A stretch of DNA of 64,000 nt from Actinomadura xylanilytica (lineage in GTDB: Bacteria > Actinomycetota > Actinomycetes > Streptosporangiales > Streptosporangiaceae), in NCBI RefSeq assembly GCF_030283145.1, contig NZ_JASNWE010000003.1, positions 682,001-746,000 of the forward strand, in the 5' to 3' direction. Positions 52,304 through 61,632 of the stretch are shown in pieces. How positions within the stretch are numbered: the stretch's first letter is position 1; each line of letters opens with the position of its first letter. A program made the translations under genes and the position numbers. The notes below the pieces were generated by a model. That model was not told the origin of the DNA and made no database searches. It was given only the letters and a program-made list of their open reading frames with translations.

Positions 52304-53260
52304 ATGAGCGACACGCTGCCGGACCTGCCGCTGATGGCATGGGAGCCGACCAAGGACACCCTGCACCTGTACACGCAGATCGTCGGGAAGATCCAGCTCG
52401 CCTCGGCGCCGCCGCGCAACCACTGGTGGCACGCCACGCTGCGGGTGAACGAGAGCGGCTACGGGACCGGCCGGATGGTGCACGACGGGGTGAGCTTCGG
52501 CATCGCCTTCGACCTGGTCCGGCACCGCCTGGTGGTGCGGACGCCGGGCCGCGAGGAGGCGATCCCGCTGCGCGACGGGCTGTCGGTGGCCGAGTTCCAC
52601 GACAGCCTGTTCGCGCTGCTGCGCGAGCTGGGCGTGCACGTCAAGATCAAGGCCAAGCCGTTCGGGGTGCCGATGACCACGCCGTTCGCCGACGACACCG
52701 AGCACGCCGCCTACGACCGCGAGCGGGTCGAGGACTACCGCGACGCGCTGCTCCGGGTGGACGAGGTGTTCCGCGAGTTCCGCGGGTGGTTCACCGGGAA
52801 GAGCAGCCCGGTCCAGCTCTTCTGGCACAGCTTCGACCTGGCGATGGCGCGGTTCTCGGGACGGGCCGCGCCGCCGATGCCCGAGGCCGACCCGGTGACC
52901 CGGGAGGCCTACAGCCGCGAGCTGATCAGCTTCGGGTGGTGGCCGGGCGACCGGGCGGTGGCCGCGCCCATGTTCTACGCCTACGCCCACCCCGAGCCGG
53001 ACGGGCTGACCGCGCAGCCGCTGGCACCGGACGGGGCGGCGCACTGGGAGCAGACCGGGACGACCCACCAGGCGCGGCTGCCCTGGGACCAAGTGCGGGC
53101 CGCCGCCGACCCGCGCGGGACGGTGCTGGACTTCCTCCAGAGCGCCTACGCGGCGGGCGCGATCACAGCGCGTTGGCCGTACGGCGACCTCCCGTCGAAC
53201 TGGTGCCCGCCGCGCGGCCTGGTCGAGCCGTCACAGGCCGCCGGGACGTCCACTCCATAG
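52304..53260 (+). CDS. DUF5996 family protein
   Basis: 318 aa, ATG, GGAG upstream. The segments PLMAWEPTKDTLHLYTQIVGKIQLASAP, HWWHATLRVNESGYGTG and LFWHSFDLAMARFSGRAAP match DUF5996 proteins of actinomycetes and proteobacteria. They contain conserved histidines and acidic residues suggesting an enzyme (HSFD near 178 is reminiscent of a metal site) but no reaction is known. It has no signal peptide. Its last 30 bases overlap the 3' end of the convergent transglutaminase-like gene on the other strand. Confidence 0.85.
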   Translation: MSDTLPDLPLMAWEPTKDTLHLYTQIVGKIQLASAPPRNHWWHATLRVNESGYGTGRMVHDGVSFGIAFDLVRHRLVVRTPGREEAIPLRDGLSVAEFHDSLFALLRELGVHVKIKAKPFGVPMTTPFADDTEHAAYDRERVEDYRDALLRVDEVFREFRGWFTGKSSPVQLFWHSFDLAMARFSGRAAPPMPEADPVTREAYSRELISFGWWPGDRAVAAPMFYAYAHPEPDGLTAQPLAPDGAAHWEQTGTTHQARLPWDQVRAAADPRGTVLDFLQSAYAAGAITARWPYGDLPSNWCPPRGLVEPSQAAGTSTP

Positions 53261-55459
53261 CGACCTCGGGTGCAGGCGGCGCCTGAGCCTACGCATCCGG
53301 CCCGCCTTGGCGGTGACGAGCCGTCCGACCTCGTCGCTGTGCCGCCACGCCTCGTCGGCGGCCCGCGGGTCGGGGACGGACGGGGCGAACCGGCTGCGGT
53401 CGACCAGGTCGGCGAGGGGTCCCAGGTGCGCGTGCGCGCCGCGGCCGACGCTGCCCGCGCCGAAGCGGGCGACCTCGTGCGCGGTGAGGGTGCGGGCGGT
53501 GCCGAGACCGACGTCGCCCAGGTGGTCGAGCGCCTGGTGCCACGCCCCGGCGATGCGCGCGGCGGGCGGCCCGGCGCGGCGGCGGCGCCTACGCAGGGCG
53601 GGCGCGCTCAGGACGGCGAGGACGTACCCGGTCAGCAGCACCGCGACCGCCGACCCCGCGTACACCCACCAGGGCAGCGGCTCGTCCTGCGGCGCGGCGG
53701 GACGGACCGGCGGGGGCGGCTGCGCCGACTTGCCCGGCCCGGAGCCGCGGCGCTGGGACGCGGCGTTCTTCTGGGCCTGCTCCAGCTTCTTCTGCGTCTC
53801 GCCCACGGCGACCGCGTCGGAGTCCTTGGACCGGCGCGCCCCCTCGGGCAGCGGGTTGAACCGCACCCAGCCCAGCCGGGCGAACTTGATCTCGGGCCAC
53901 ACCATCACGTCGCCGGAGCGGACCTCGACCGTGCTCCCCGAGCGGGCGCCGCCGTCGAACCCGACCACGATCCGCGCGGGCAGGCCGAGCGACCTGGCCA
54001 GCAGCGCGTACGCGGTCGCGAAGTGCTCGGGGGTGCCGCGCCGCCCCTCGCCGAGGAAGTAGTCGATCTGCCGGTAGCCGTGCCCCGGCGGGGCCGTCAC
54101 GTCGTACTTGGCGCGGCTCTTGAGGTACTCCACCAGCAGTCCGGCCTGCTGGATCGGGGACGCCGCGCCCCGCGCCGCCGACTGCGCGACCCGGCGGAAC
54201 TCGGCGAGCTGCACCGGCGCCGCCTTCGCGCCCGGCCCCCACGGGAGCGCGGTCGCGGCCCGCGCCTCGGCGTCGCGCGCGACGGCCGCGCCGGCGAGGT
54301 CGCCCGCGTCCCATTCGGGCACCCGCGACACGACCCGGTAGCTCTGCCCCGGCCGGAGCGGCTGCGCGGCGGCGAGCGCGCCGCTGCCGGGGTCGACGAC
54401 GACGCCGAGGCCGTCGACGCGGCGGGGCCGGTCGGCGGCGGGTGCCCACACGCCGGGCAGGTCGCGGACGGTGATCCGCTGGTCGGCGCCGTGCCGGCGG
54501 CCGGACGCGGCGACGCCGGGCGCGGGCGGCACGCGGCTGCCCGTCGGGACGAACCGGGCGGTGGACGACCACGTCACCCCGTCGAACCGGTCGAGCACCG
54601 CCAGCCGCCACGGCTCGGTCTGCGCGGACGTCACGCTGAACATCGGCTGAGCGGGGCTGAGCAGCCAGCCGCCGACCCGGTCGAGGGGGCTGACGCTGTC
54701 GCGCCGCTGCGGCGGCGGCGCCTCGACCTGCTCGCGCGGGTCGTACGGCTCGGCGCCGACCGGCACGTACGGCCCGGCGGCGAACGCCAGCGCGCCGAGC
54801 ACCACCGCGGTCGGCACCCCGAGCAGCACCGGCCGCCATCCCGCGCCGCCCGCGCCGGCGCCGTCCACCCCCGGATCGGCCGCCCTCGGACCGTCCGGGC
54901 GCCGGAGCAGGACCAGCACGGCGGCCAGGACCGCGGTCGCGGCGACGAGCCCCGCGTTGGAGCCGGGACCGTCCACCCCGAGCAGCAATGCGACGCCCCA
55001 CACGCCGAGCGCCGGAAGGCACGGCGCCGCGCGCAGCGAGGTGCGCAGCGCGAGTTCGGCGGAGGCGAACGCGGCCAGCCACACCAGCAGATGGACGAGC
55101 ACGAGGAACTCGGGCTTGGCCGGCGCAGGGAGCAGCGTGGTGAGGATCGACTTCCACGAGCTGAGCACGCCCGCCCGCAGTGCCTGCGGGAACGTCCCGT
55201 CGGCGAGGGCCGGGCGCAGCACGGTCGCCGCGGCCGTCGCGGTCCAGGCCGCGGCGGTGAGCACGACCGAGATCCACAGCGGCCACCGCCCCGCCTTCCC
55301 GCGCGGCCCGGACAGCAGCGCCGCCAGCGCCGTCGGCACGACCGCCGCGACGGCGGCGACCGGCACGACGGGGCCGAGCCCGAACACCCGCTGGAACGCC
55401 AGCCCGGCGACGCCCGCCAGGCACGCGGCCGGCACGAGCGACAGGTGGTGCCGCCTCAC
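53231..55459 (-). CDS. DUF3488/TgpA-like membrane protein with degenerate transglutaminase domain
   Basis: 742 aa; GTG 55459 overlaps the DUF58 stop (GTGA). Six or more N-terminal membrane helices (to about 245) precede a large extracytoplasmic transglutaminase-like domain (about 370-540), a Pro-rich linker, another membrane helix (about 588-608) and a C-terminal cytoplasmic DUF4129-like tail. In active homologs Cys (GYCEHFAT), His (HAWPEV) and Asp (FDPTP) form the triad. Here they are P477 (GTPEHFAT), M519 (MVWPEI) and N535 (FNPLP), so the domain is probably inactive. Terminal gene of the MoxR-DUF58-TgpA operon. Its 3' end overlaps the DUF5996 gene by 30 bp. Confidence 0.88.
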   Translation of the reverse strand: MRRHHLSLVPAACLAGVAGLAFQRVFGLGPVVPVAAVAAVVPTALAALLSGPRGKAGRWPLWISVVLTAAAWTATAAATVLRPALADGTFPQALRAGVLSSWKSILTTLLPAPAKPEFLVLVHLLVWLAAFASAELALRTSLRAAPCLPALGVWGVALLLGVDGPGSNAGLVAATAVLAAVLVLLRRPDGPRAADPGVDGAGAGGAGWRPVLLGVPTAVVLGALAFAAGPYVPVGAEPYDPREQVEAPPPQRRDSVSPLDRVGGWLLSPAQPMFSVTSAQTEPWRLAVLDRFDGVTWSSTARFVPTGSRVPPAPGVAASGRRHGADQRITVRDLPGVWAPAADRPRRVDGLGVVVDPGSGALAAAQPLRPGQSYRVVSRVPEWDAGDLAGAAVARDAEARAATALPWGPGAKAAPVQLAEFRRVAQSAARGAASPIQQAGLLVEYLKSRAKYDVTAPPGHGYRQIDYFLGEGRRGTPEHFATAYALLARSLGLPARIVVGFDGGARSGSTVEVRSGDVMVWPEIKFARLGWVRFNPLPEGARRSKDSDAVAVGETQKKLEQAQKNAASQRRGSGPGKSAQPPPPVRPAAPQDEPLPWWVYAGSAVAVLLTGYVLAVLSAPALRRRRRRAGPPAARIAGAWHQALDHLGDVGLGTARTLTAHEVARFGAGSVGRGAHAHLGPLADLVDRSRFAPSVPDPRAADEAWRHSDEVGRLVTAKAGRMRRLRRRLHPRSLWSGRPGGL

Positions 55460-56601
55460 CGGGACCGGCCCAGCAGCGGCCAGGAGGCGGCGAGCGCGTC
55501 CAGATCGGCGAAGTCGATCAGCTGCATGCCCGGCGGCGCGGACGCGGGCCGGTCCGGACGGACCCGCAGCACCACGACGCGGTCGAACCGCTTGCGCACC
55601 GCCGCGATCCGCCCCAGATCGGCGCCGCCGGACGCGACCACCACCAGCGACCCGCCCGCGCGCACCCGCCGGACGGCGTCGACCACCGACCCCGGACCGG
55701 GCTCGGGCGCGACCCGGGTCAGCCGGTCGAGCAGCACCTCGGCGTCGTCCGGGCCGCCCCGCGTCTCGGCCACCGGCCCGTTCCCGGTGCGGATCCGGAC
55801 CGGGAAGCCCGCGCCCGCCGCGCCGGCCGCGACCGACGCCGCCGCGTCCACGGCCAGCTCGAAGTCGTCCGGCTCCGGCCACTGCTCCGGGCGGGCCTCC
55901 AGCACGACCGTGGTCGTCGGCAGGCTCGCGTCGACGAGCTGCCGGACCATGAGCGTCCCGGTCCGCGCCGACGACTTCCAGTGGACGTGCCGCATCTCGT
56001 CGCCGATGACGTACTCGCGCAGTGCGTGGAACGTCGCCGTCCCCGCCGGGGACCGGTCGCTGGTCGGCCCGTCCAGATGGTGCGCACGGCCCGACGGCAG
56101 CAGCGCCAGCGGCACCGTCCGCGGCCGGACGAGCAGCGTCTGGGGCGCGCCGTACTCGCGGACCCGGCGCGCCAGCTCCAGCGGGTCGGCCCGCACCAGC
56201 CGCAGCGGCCCCACCGGGATCTCGCCGCGCCGGCCGGTCGGCAGCCGGTACGTCACCGTCCGGGTGCCGCCGGCCCGCAGCCGCGGGACGTCGACCGCCA
56301 CCGTCGTGGACCCGGCCGCGTCGTACGCGGTCAGCGCGCGCACGCCGCGCCCCTTGTTCGTCACGTGCAGGACGCCGACCGCGGGCTCGCCGCGGCCGAC
56401 CCTCAGCGGCGTGATCTCCCGGCGGACCTCCAGCCTCGGCCGCGGCAGCGTCCAGCCGATCGCGACCGCGACCGCGGCCAGCCCCGCCAGCGCCAGCATC
56501 GCCGGCTCCGGATAGCCGAGCCACCAGCCCGCCGCGTACAGCGCCGCGGACCCGGCCGCCGTCCCCCACCCGAGCGGCGTCAGCACGCCCGCACCCCGCA
56601 C
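55456..56601 (-). CDS. DUF58 domain protein
   Basis: 381 aa, GTG start (nearby GTG at 56586 is possible). Two N-terminal membrane helices (about 8-52), then a vWA-like domain holding the DUF58 signature EYVIGDEMRHVHWKSSAR (about 195-212). The MIDAS-like acidic residues are only partly conserved. With the neighbouring MoxR ATPase and TgpA-like protein it forms the classic envelope or cell-surface module in actinomycetes. Its stop overlaps the start of the transglutaminase-like gene. Confidence 0.9.
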   Translation of the reverse strand: MRGAGVLTPLGWGTAAGSAALYAAGWWLGYPEPAMLALAGLAAVAVAIGWTLPRPRLEVRREITPLRVGRGEPAVGVLHVTNKGRGVRALTAYDAAGSTTVAVDVPRLRAGGTRTVTYRLPTGRRGEIPVGPLRLVRADPLELARRVREYGAPQTLLVRPRTVPLALLPSGRAHHLDGPTSDRSPAGTATFHALREYVIGDEMRHVHWKSSARTGTLMVRQLVDASLPTTTVVLEARPEQWPEPDDFELAVDAAASVAAGAAGAGFPVRIRTGNGPVAETRGGPDDAEVLLDRLTRVAPEPGPGSVVDAVRRVRAGGSLVVVASGGADLGRIAAVRKRFDRVVVLRVRPDRPASAPPGMQLIDFADLDALAASWPLLGRSR

Positions 56602-56634
56602 CCCGGCGCCCCGCCGGGCCCGTCCGCCCGCACC

Positions 56635-57630
56635 TCAGACCCCGGCGGCCTGCGGGGTCGGCACGCCCGCCAGCACCTCGGCCACCACGTCGGCGCCGGT
56701 CCGGTCGCGCAGCTCGGCCTCGGGCGTGACGATCAGGCGGTGCGCGATCACGGGGACGGCGAGCGCCTTGACGTCCTCGGGCACGATGTAGGACCGCCCG
56801 GCCGCCGCCGCCCGCACCCGCGCGGCGCGCAGCAGCGCCAGGCCGGCCCGCGGGCTCGCGCCGAGCCGCAGCTCGGGATGCCCGCGGGTCGCCGCGACCA
56901 CCCGCACCAGGTAGTCGTGCAGCGGCGCCGCCACGTGCAGCCGCCCGGCGAACTCGATCATGCGCGCCACGTCCTCGCGCGCCGCGACCGGCGGCATCCG
57001 GTCGAGCACCGCCCCGGTCGGCGCCCCGGCCAGCAGCGCCACCTCGGCCCGGTGGTCGGGGTACCCCATCGAGATCCGCATCAGGAACCGGTCGAGCTGC
57101 GCCTCCGGCAGCGGGTAGGTGCCGTCCATGTCGACCGGATTCTGCGTCGCGATCACCATGAACGGGCGCGGCACCGGGTGCGGCACGCCCTCCACCGTGA
57201 CCCGCCGCTCCTCCATGACCTCCAGCAGCGCCGACTGCGTCTTCGGCGACCCCCGGTTGATCTCGTCCGCCACCACCAGGTTCGCGAAGATCGGCCCGGC
57301 GTGGAACTCGAACGCGGCGGCGCCCTGGTTGAAGATCGACACGCCGGTGATGTCACTGGGCAGCAGGTCGGGGGTGAACTGGATCCGGGTCCACTTGGCG
57401 TCCACCGACGCCGAGATGGCCCGCGCCAGGGTCGTCTTGCCCACCCCCGGCACGTCCTCGACCAGGAGGTGCCCCTCCGACAGCAGGCACACCAGCGCCA
57501 GCTCGACCTTCTCGCGCTTCCCGCGCACCACCCGCTCGATGCTCCCGGCCAGCCCCGCGAACATCTGCGCGAACCGCCCCGCCGCCGCGTCCGCGTCGGC
57601 CCGGCCCCCGCCACCCCCGTGCTCGCTCAT
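56635..57630 (-). CDS. MoxR-type AAA+ ATPase
   Basis: 331 aa. Walker A PGVGKTT (61-67), Walker B VVADEINR (about 114-121), sensor-1 ATQNP and the arginine finger region QLDRFLMR place it firmly in the MoxR family. MoxR ATPases act as chaperones that activate vWA/DUF58 partners. Its ATG shares one base with the upstream FnIII gene's stop (TGATG), so translation is coupled. It is followed by the DUF58 and transglutaminase-like genes, which should be its clients. Confidence 0.95.
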   Translation of the reverse strand: MSEHGGGGGRADADAAAGRFAQMFAGLAGSIERVVRGKREKVELALVCLLSEGHLLVEDVPGVGKTTLARAISASVDAKWTRIQFTPDLLPSDITGVSIFNQGAAAFEFHAGPIFANLVVADEINRGSPKTQSALLEVMEERRVTVEGVPHPVPRPFMVIATQNPVDMDGTYPLPEAQLDRFLMRISMGYPDHRAEVALLAGAPTGAVLDRMPPVAAREDVARMIEFAGRLHVAAPLHDYLVRVVAATRGHPELRLGASPRAGLALLRAARVRAAAAGRSYIVPEDVKALAVPVIAHRLIVTPEAELRDRTGADVVAEVLAGVPTPQAAGV

Positions 57631-59786
57631 CAGGTGCACCCCCACACGGTGGGCGCGGAGAGCTTGCCGGCGTTGGAGTTGGGCGTGGTGACGTAGAGGT
57701 CGCTCACCCACTTGATCCCGCTGTAGTCGATCTTGCTCCAGACCTTGCTCTTCAGGCTCGTGTTGTTCTCGTCGACGACCTGGTCGTCGGTGACCTGGCA
57801 GATCACCTTCACCGAGCCCGTGAAGCCCCGAGGGAACTCGCCGGCCTTCGGCGCGCTCTTCCCGGCCCCGGTGTGCAGGATCGTCTGGGTGGACCCGTTG
57901 TTGTGCCCGTTGTAGGTGTGGGCGTGGTTCGCGGGGTCCAGGTCGGCGGCCTTGCCTGCGGAGGTGGTCTCCCCGGCGCCGTTCCGCGCGGTCACGGTGA
58001 AGGTGTACGTCTTGCCGGTGCCGTTGGTGAGCCCGCCCACGTCCGCCGTGGTCCGGGTCTGCTCGGGGCTCGCGGCCCCGTCCCGGGTCACGACGTACTT
58101 GACGGCGTAGCCGGTGACCTTCGTCCAGGACAGGTCGGCACCGTGGTTCTTGGGCGTCACCGTCAGCGCGGGGGTGACGGTGGGCGCCTGGCAGGCGGTC
58201 GCGGCGACCTCGCCGGACGGGCTGAGCCGGGCCTTCCCGTCCTTGCCCCGGTACTCGGCGGCGACCTTGTAGGCGTGGGAGGTCCGGTCGCACGCCAGGC
58301 CGCCCACGGTGAAGGTGCGCTGAGGCGCGTTCGACGCGATCCGCGCGGGCTGCGCGCCCGCGACCGGACGGTCCGAGGCGTCCAGCAGGACGTACGCCGT
58401 GACCGGGTAGACGCCCTGCGGCTGGGACACGGGGGTGAACGACACCTGCACGCGGCCGTTCTCGCCGATCGCGCTCGGCGTCGGCGGGTCGGGCGCGGTG
58501 GGGTCCTTCTTCGGCGGCGGCGGCGCCGGGGGACGGGGCCCGCCGGGGGTGCCGCCGCCGTGGCCCTGGCCGCCGGTGTTGTTCTGGCCGCCCCGGCCGT
58601 CGCCCGGACGGGCCTGCGTCGGGATGGGCCTGCGCCGCCCGCCGGGGATCTTGTCGTCGTACTTCTGGATCCTCTTGCGGGCGCCGCCCGCGTCGAGGGC
58701 GAACGCCAGCGCGCCGTTGGGGTCGTTCACCCACAGCATGTGGTCACGGACGACGACCTCGATGGTCCCGCCGGGCCGGGTGGCCTGGATCGGGGTCTCC
58801 CAGCCGCCGGACACGATGTTGAACACCAGCAGGTGGCCCGCGGTGCGGTCGGCGAGGTAGACGCGCGGCCCGAGGACGTTCGGCGGCTCGTACCGGTGCT
58901 TCGGCATCCGCAGCGACACCGACCGGACCTGGCCGACCCCCGTGTCGAGCAGATAGAGCGAGCCGCCCGCGCCGAGCATCGGGACGGTGCCGCCGTCGGC
59001 GACGGCCGGGACCTTCACGCCGCCCGCCGCGCCGGTCACCGCGGGCGGCAGGTTGATCTTCTGGGTGCCCTCCGGCCGGACGATCAGCGCGGTCGCGGCG
59101 GTGCTGTTGGTCACCACCGGCGTGCCCGCGGCGATCGTGAGGCCCAGCCGGTCGCCGCCGCGCCCGGCCGCCACCGGCCGCCCCTGCCGCCCGTTCTGGA
59201 ACGGGACGAGCTGCCCGGTCTGCGGCGCCGGCACCCACAGCGTGCCGCCGGCGTCGATGCCGGCCTGCGACAGCGGCGGGCTCAGCGTGGTGCCCTGCCC
59301 GACCGGGTTCAGGTTGAGCGGGTCGATCTGCTGGACGGTGCCCTTGACCGCGTCGACGGTGTAGGCGACGCCCGCCCCGGCGAGCACCTGGAGCCCGGCG
59401 CCGCCGACCGCCTTGCTCTGCGCGACCTTGAGCTGGGACGGGTCGATGCGGCTGACCACGCCGGTGGTCTCGTCCACGAGCAGCACGGTGGTGCCGTCCT
59501 GGACGATCTTGATCTTGTGCCCGCGCATCCGCGGGATCACCGCGGCCTTGCCGTCGACCTTGCCCGCCAGCCCGTTCGCGTGCACGACCAGGCCCTTGGC
59601 CGACGCGCTCAGCCACGACCCGACATCGGAGATCCGGTACCGGGCGCTGGCCGTGCCCACCCCGTACACCAGGGCGCTCACGCACAGCACGCCCACCAGC
59701 CCGATGGCGATCTGACCGGTCAGCCGGTCACGTCTGAAGAACCCGCGCGGACGCCCCGTCCGCCCGGGGGATCGGTCCCCGCTCAA
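57630..59786 (-). CDS. Membrane-anchored propeller-like protein with two FnIII domains
   Basis: 718 aa. TTG start; the preceding in-frame codon triplets end at a TGA three codons upstream, so no longer version is possible. Basic N-terminus, one membrane helix (about 24-43), then a beta-propeller-like region (about 60-400) with repeated VLLVDETTG, YTVDAVKG and LYLLDTGVG strands. A Pro-rich linker (about 410-440), two FnIII modules (about 443-535 and 540-620) and a C-terminal beta domain with two Cys follow. It is the first gene of the MoxR operon and probably the extracellular component that this ATPase module matures or attaches. Confidence 0.83.
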   Translation of the reverse strand: MSGDRSPGRTGRPRGFFRRDRLTGQIAIGLVGVLCVSALVYGVGTASARYRISDVGSWLSASAKGLVVHANGLAGKVDGKAAVIPRMRGHKIKIVQDGTTVLLVDETTGVVSRIDPSQLKVAQSKAVGGAGLQVLAGAGVAYTVDAVKGTVQQIDPLNLNPVGQGTTLSPPLSQAGIDAGGTLWVPAPQTGQLVPFQNGRQGRPVAAGRGGDRLGLTIAAGTPVVTNSTAATALIVRPEGTQKINLPPAVTGAAGGVKVPAVADGGTVPMLGAGGSLYLLDTGVGQVRSVSLRMPKHRYEPPNVLGPRVYLADRTAGHLLVFNIVSGGWETPIQATRPGGTIEVVVRDHMLWVNDPNGALAFALDAGGARKRIQKYDDKIPGGRRRPIPTQARPGDGRGGQNNTGGQGHGGGTPGGPRPPAPPPPKKDPTAPDPPTPSAIGENGRVQVSFTPVSQPQGVYPVTAYVLLDASDRPVAGAQPARIASNAPQRTFTVGGLACDRTSHAYKVAAEYRGKDGKARLSPSGEVAATACQAPTVTPALTVTPKNHGADLSWTKVTGYAVKYVVTRDGAASPEQTRTTADVGGLTNGTGKTYTFTVTARNGAGETTSAGKAADLDPANHAHTYNGHNNGSTQTILHTGAGKSAPKAGEFPRGFTGSVKVICQVTDDQVVDENNTSLKSKVWSKIDYSGIKWVSDLYVTTPNSNAGKLSAPTVWGCT

Positions 59787-60173
59787 TCCCCGTCACCCTC
59801 TCGTCCGCGCCGGTGGCCACCCGCTCCTGAACTCGCGGTGGCGCCTCGCCCGGTCGACGATCCCCCGTACCGCCGGGGGCTCCCCGCGTCCTCGCGGGGG
59901 TCGTGCACTTCAACGCGAAGGGCACATTAGCGCTTATGAATCCCACAAGATAACGGGATATCCCGGATCTCACCGGGTGAACGGCGATGGTGCGGGCCCG
60001 GCCGAATTCCCGGCCGAATCCGCGAACTTCCCGGCCCGTCCATGCGTCTCAGGCACCTTCCGCGGCTTCGGTCCCGGGGCGGCGCGAGCGGTGATGTCCG
60101 AGGTGAACCGAACGCGAACGTTATCCCGGACGTCCTAGTGTTGGGCATCCCGAATGACGACTCCGAGGTGGAC
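59787..60173. other. 387-bp divergent region with hairpins and a palindrome
   Basis: Holds two adjacent hairpins (CCCCCG/CGGGGG at 59862-59879 and CCCCGCG/CGCGGGG at 59882-59899) in the leader of the FnIII operon. A perfect 12-bp palindrome CGGGATATCCCG (59954-59965) lies near a minus-strand TAATGT. A rightward -10 TAGTGT (60136-60141) serves the protease gene. No gene is convincing here. Confidence 0.5.
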
Positions 60174-60920
60174 GTGGAAGACGTAAGCATCACCGATCTG
60201 TGGGACCGGGTCACCGGGACCCAGCCGGACCCCCCGTGGTGGCTGGTCGCCATCGTCGGACTGGTGGCGCTCGCCGCCGTCCTGCACGGCCCCACCTGGC
60301 GGGTGGCGCGCAACGTGGTGACGATCGCGCACGAGGGCGGGCACGCGCTGCTCGCACTGGTCACCGGCCGCAAGCTCGACGGGATCAAACTGCACTCCGA
60401 CACCTCGGGCGTCACCGTGTCGCGCGGCAAGCCGCACGGCCCGGGGATGGTGTTCACCGCGCTCGCCGGGTACATCGCTCCCCCGCTGCTCGGGCTGCTG
60501 TTCGCCGTCCTGCTGGCGGGCGGGCGCATCACCCTGATGCTGTGGTTCTCGCTGGCGCTGCTGGCCGCGATGCTGGTCATGATCCGCAACGCGTACGGGC
60601 TGCTGTCGATCGTCGCCACCGGGGCGATCATCTTCGGGGTGTCGTGGCTCGGCGGCCCCAAGATCCAGGCCGGGTTCGCCTACCTGGCCGCCTGGTTCCT
60701 GCTGCTCGCCGCCGCCCGTCCGGTCGTGGAGCTCCAGCGGATGCGCGCCCGCCGGATGGCCCCGAGCTCGGACGCCGACCAGCTCGCGCACATGACCGGC
60801 GTCCCCGGCCTGGCCTGGGTGATGCTGTTCGCCGCGGTCGCGCTGGTCGCCCTGGTCGCGGGCGGCGCTCTGCTCGTCCCCGACTCCAGCGCGGTCTCCC
60901 TGCCAGACCTGCCCGGCTAG
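60174..60920 (+). CDS. M50B-like membrane metalloprotease
   Basis: 248 aa from GTG 60174, with CGAGG five bases upstream; longer in-frame starts exist but have no ribosome site. HEGGH (about 54-58, within VTIAHEGGHALLALVTG) is the zinc motif HExxH of the M50B peptidase-like family. Four or five membrane helices surround it. The third metal ligand is not obvious. Site-2-type proteases cleave within the membrane; the B-subgroup may have lost proteolysis. No anti-sigma partner is adjacent, though the sigma-like pair at 42-46 kb is a tempting candidate (inference). Confidence 0.8.
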   Translation: MEDVSITDLWDRVTGTQPDPPWWLVAIVGLVALAAVLHGPTWRVARNVVTIAHEGGHALLALVTGRKLDGIKLHSDTSGVTVSRGKPHGPGMVFTALAGYIAPPLLGLLFAVLLAGGRITLMLWFSLALLAAMLVMIRNAYGLLSIVATGAIIFGVSWLGGPKIQAGFAYLAAWFLLLAAARPVVELQRMRARRMAPSSDADQLAHMTGVPGLAWVMLFAAVALVALVAGGALLVPDSSAVSLPDLPG

Positions 60921-61078
60921 TCTCGAGCCCGGCCCGGTGTCCTCGCCTGGCGGCTCGGACGCCGACCGCGCTCGGGCGAGCGCGACATCGCTCCGCGATC
61001 TGCCCGGTGAGGCTCGCCTCCGGCTTCGCCTCACCGGTCAGGTAGCGCGCTCGCGCGACGGCTGAGGCACTTTGAGAC
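60920..61078. repeat. Intergenic repeat element with imperfect terminal inverted repeats
   Basis: Bounded by GTCTCGAG (60920-60927) and CTTTGAGAC (61070-61078), an imperfect inverted pair. Internal symmetries include GCGCTC-GGG-GAGCGC-like and GGTGAGGC...GCCTCACC arms, so the RNA or ssDNA would fold strongly. Its left 43 bp recur at 52172-52214. It begins at the protease stop codon and has no coding capacity. It could be a MITE-like or REP-like element. Confidence 0.7.
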
Positions 61079-61100
61079 AGGCCCCAGGCCCGCGCGAGGG

Positions 61101-61526
61101 TCAGGGTTTGAGTCGAGCCCAGACCCATTTGCCGCCCTGGGGGTCCAGGCAGTGGCCCCATTCGACGGCGATGGCGGCGACGATCGGCAAGCCCCGGCCG
61201 CCGTTGTCGTCCCAGCCCGCCTCGGCCAGGTCCAGGGTGTCGAGGGTGAGGTCGACGAGCGGCCGGGGCTGCGGCACGCAGGCGCTGGGATCCCAGACGG
61301 CGACGAGAACGCCGGCCACATCCCGGCTGAGCTGGAAGCGGATCTCTCCACCGGCCGCCACGGCCGACGCGTTCGTGATCAATTCCGAAGTGATCAGGGA
61401 CGCGTCGTCCGAGATGTGCGTGCAGTCCCACGTGCCGAGATGTGCTCTCACCAGAGTGCGCGCGAGACCCGCCGCCGCCCTCGACGCCGGCAGGGATATC
61501 AGCAGGCAGTCAGGCGTTGTCGTCAT
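61101..61526 (-). CDS. RsbW/SpoIIAB-like ATP-binding protein
   Basis: 141 aa. GHKL-type histidine-kinase-like fold: N-box ITSELITNAS (about 43-52) and the G1 box DDNGGRGLP (about 106-114). It lacks a histidine phosphoacceptor and any membrane segment. In Streptomyces-type genomes many such small ATPases accompany DUF5753/DUF397 pairs, apparently as anti-sigma or serine-kinase regulators. That pair is divergent from it, 106 bp away. Confidence 0.9.
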   Translation of the reverse strand: MTTTPDCLLISLPASRAAAGLARTLVRAHLGTWDCTHISDDASLITSELITNASAVAAGGEIRFQLSRDVAGVLVAVWDPSACVPQPRPLVDLTLDTLDLAEAGWDDNGGRGLPIVAAIAVEWGHCLDPQGGKWVWARLKP

Positions 61527-61632
61527 CGTGTCGGCCCTTCCTGAGGAACTTCACCATCCGTGCCCCAAGAATCACTCTGCGTGGCTAGAGTTCGGCGTAT
61601 TCGTAAACATCCCAAACAACGGGGAGTGACCG

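Noticed and set aside
53231..56569. Extension of the transglutaminase-like frame to 1112 codons
   Set aside because: The part beyond 55459 is an out-of-frame shadow of the DUF58 gene. The GTG overlapping the DUF58 stop is the proper start.
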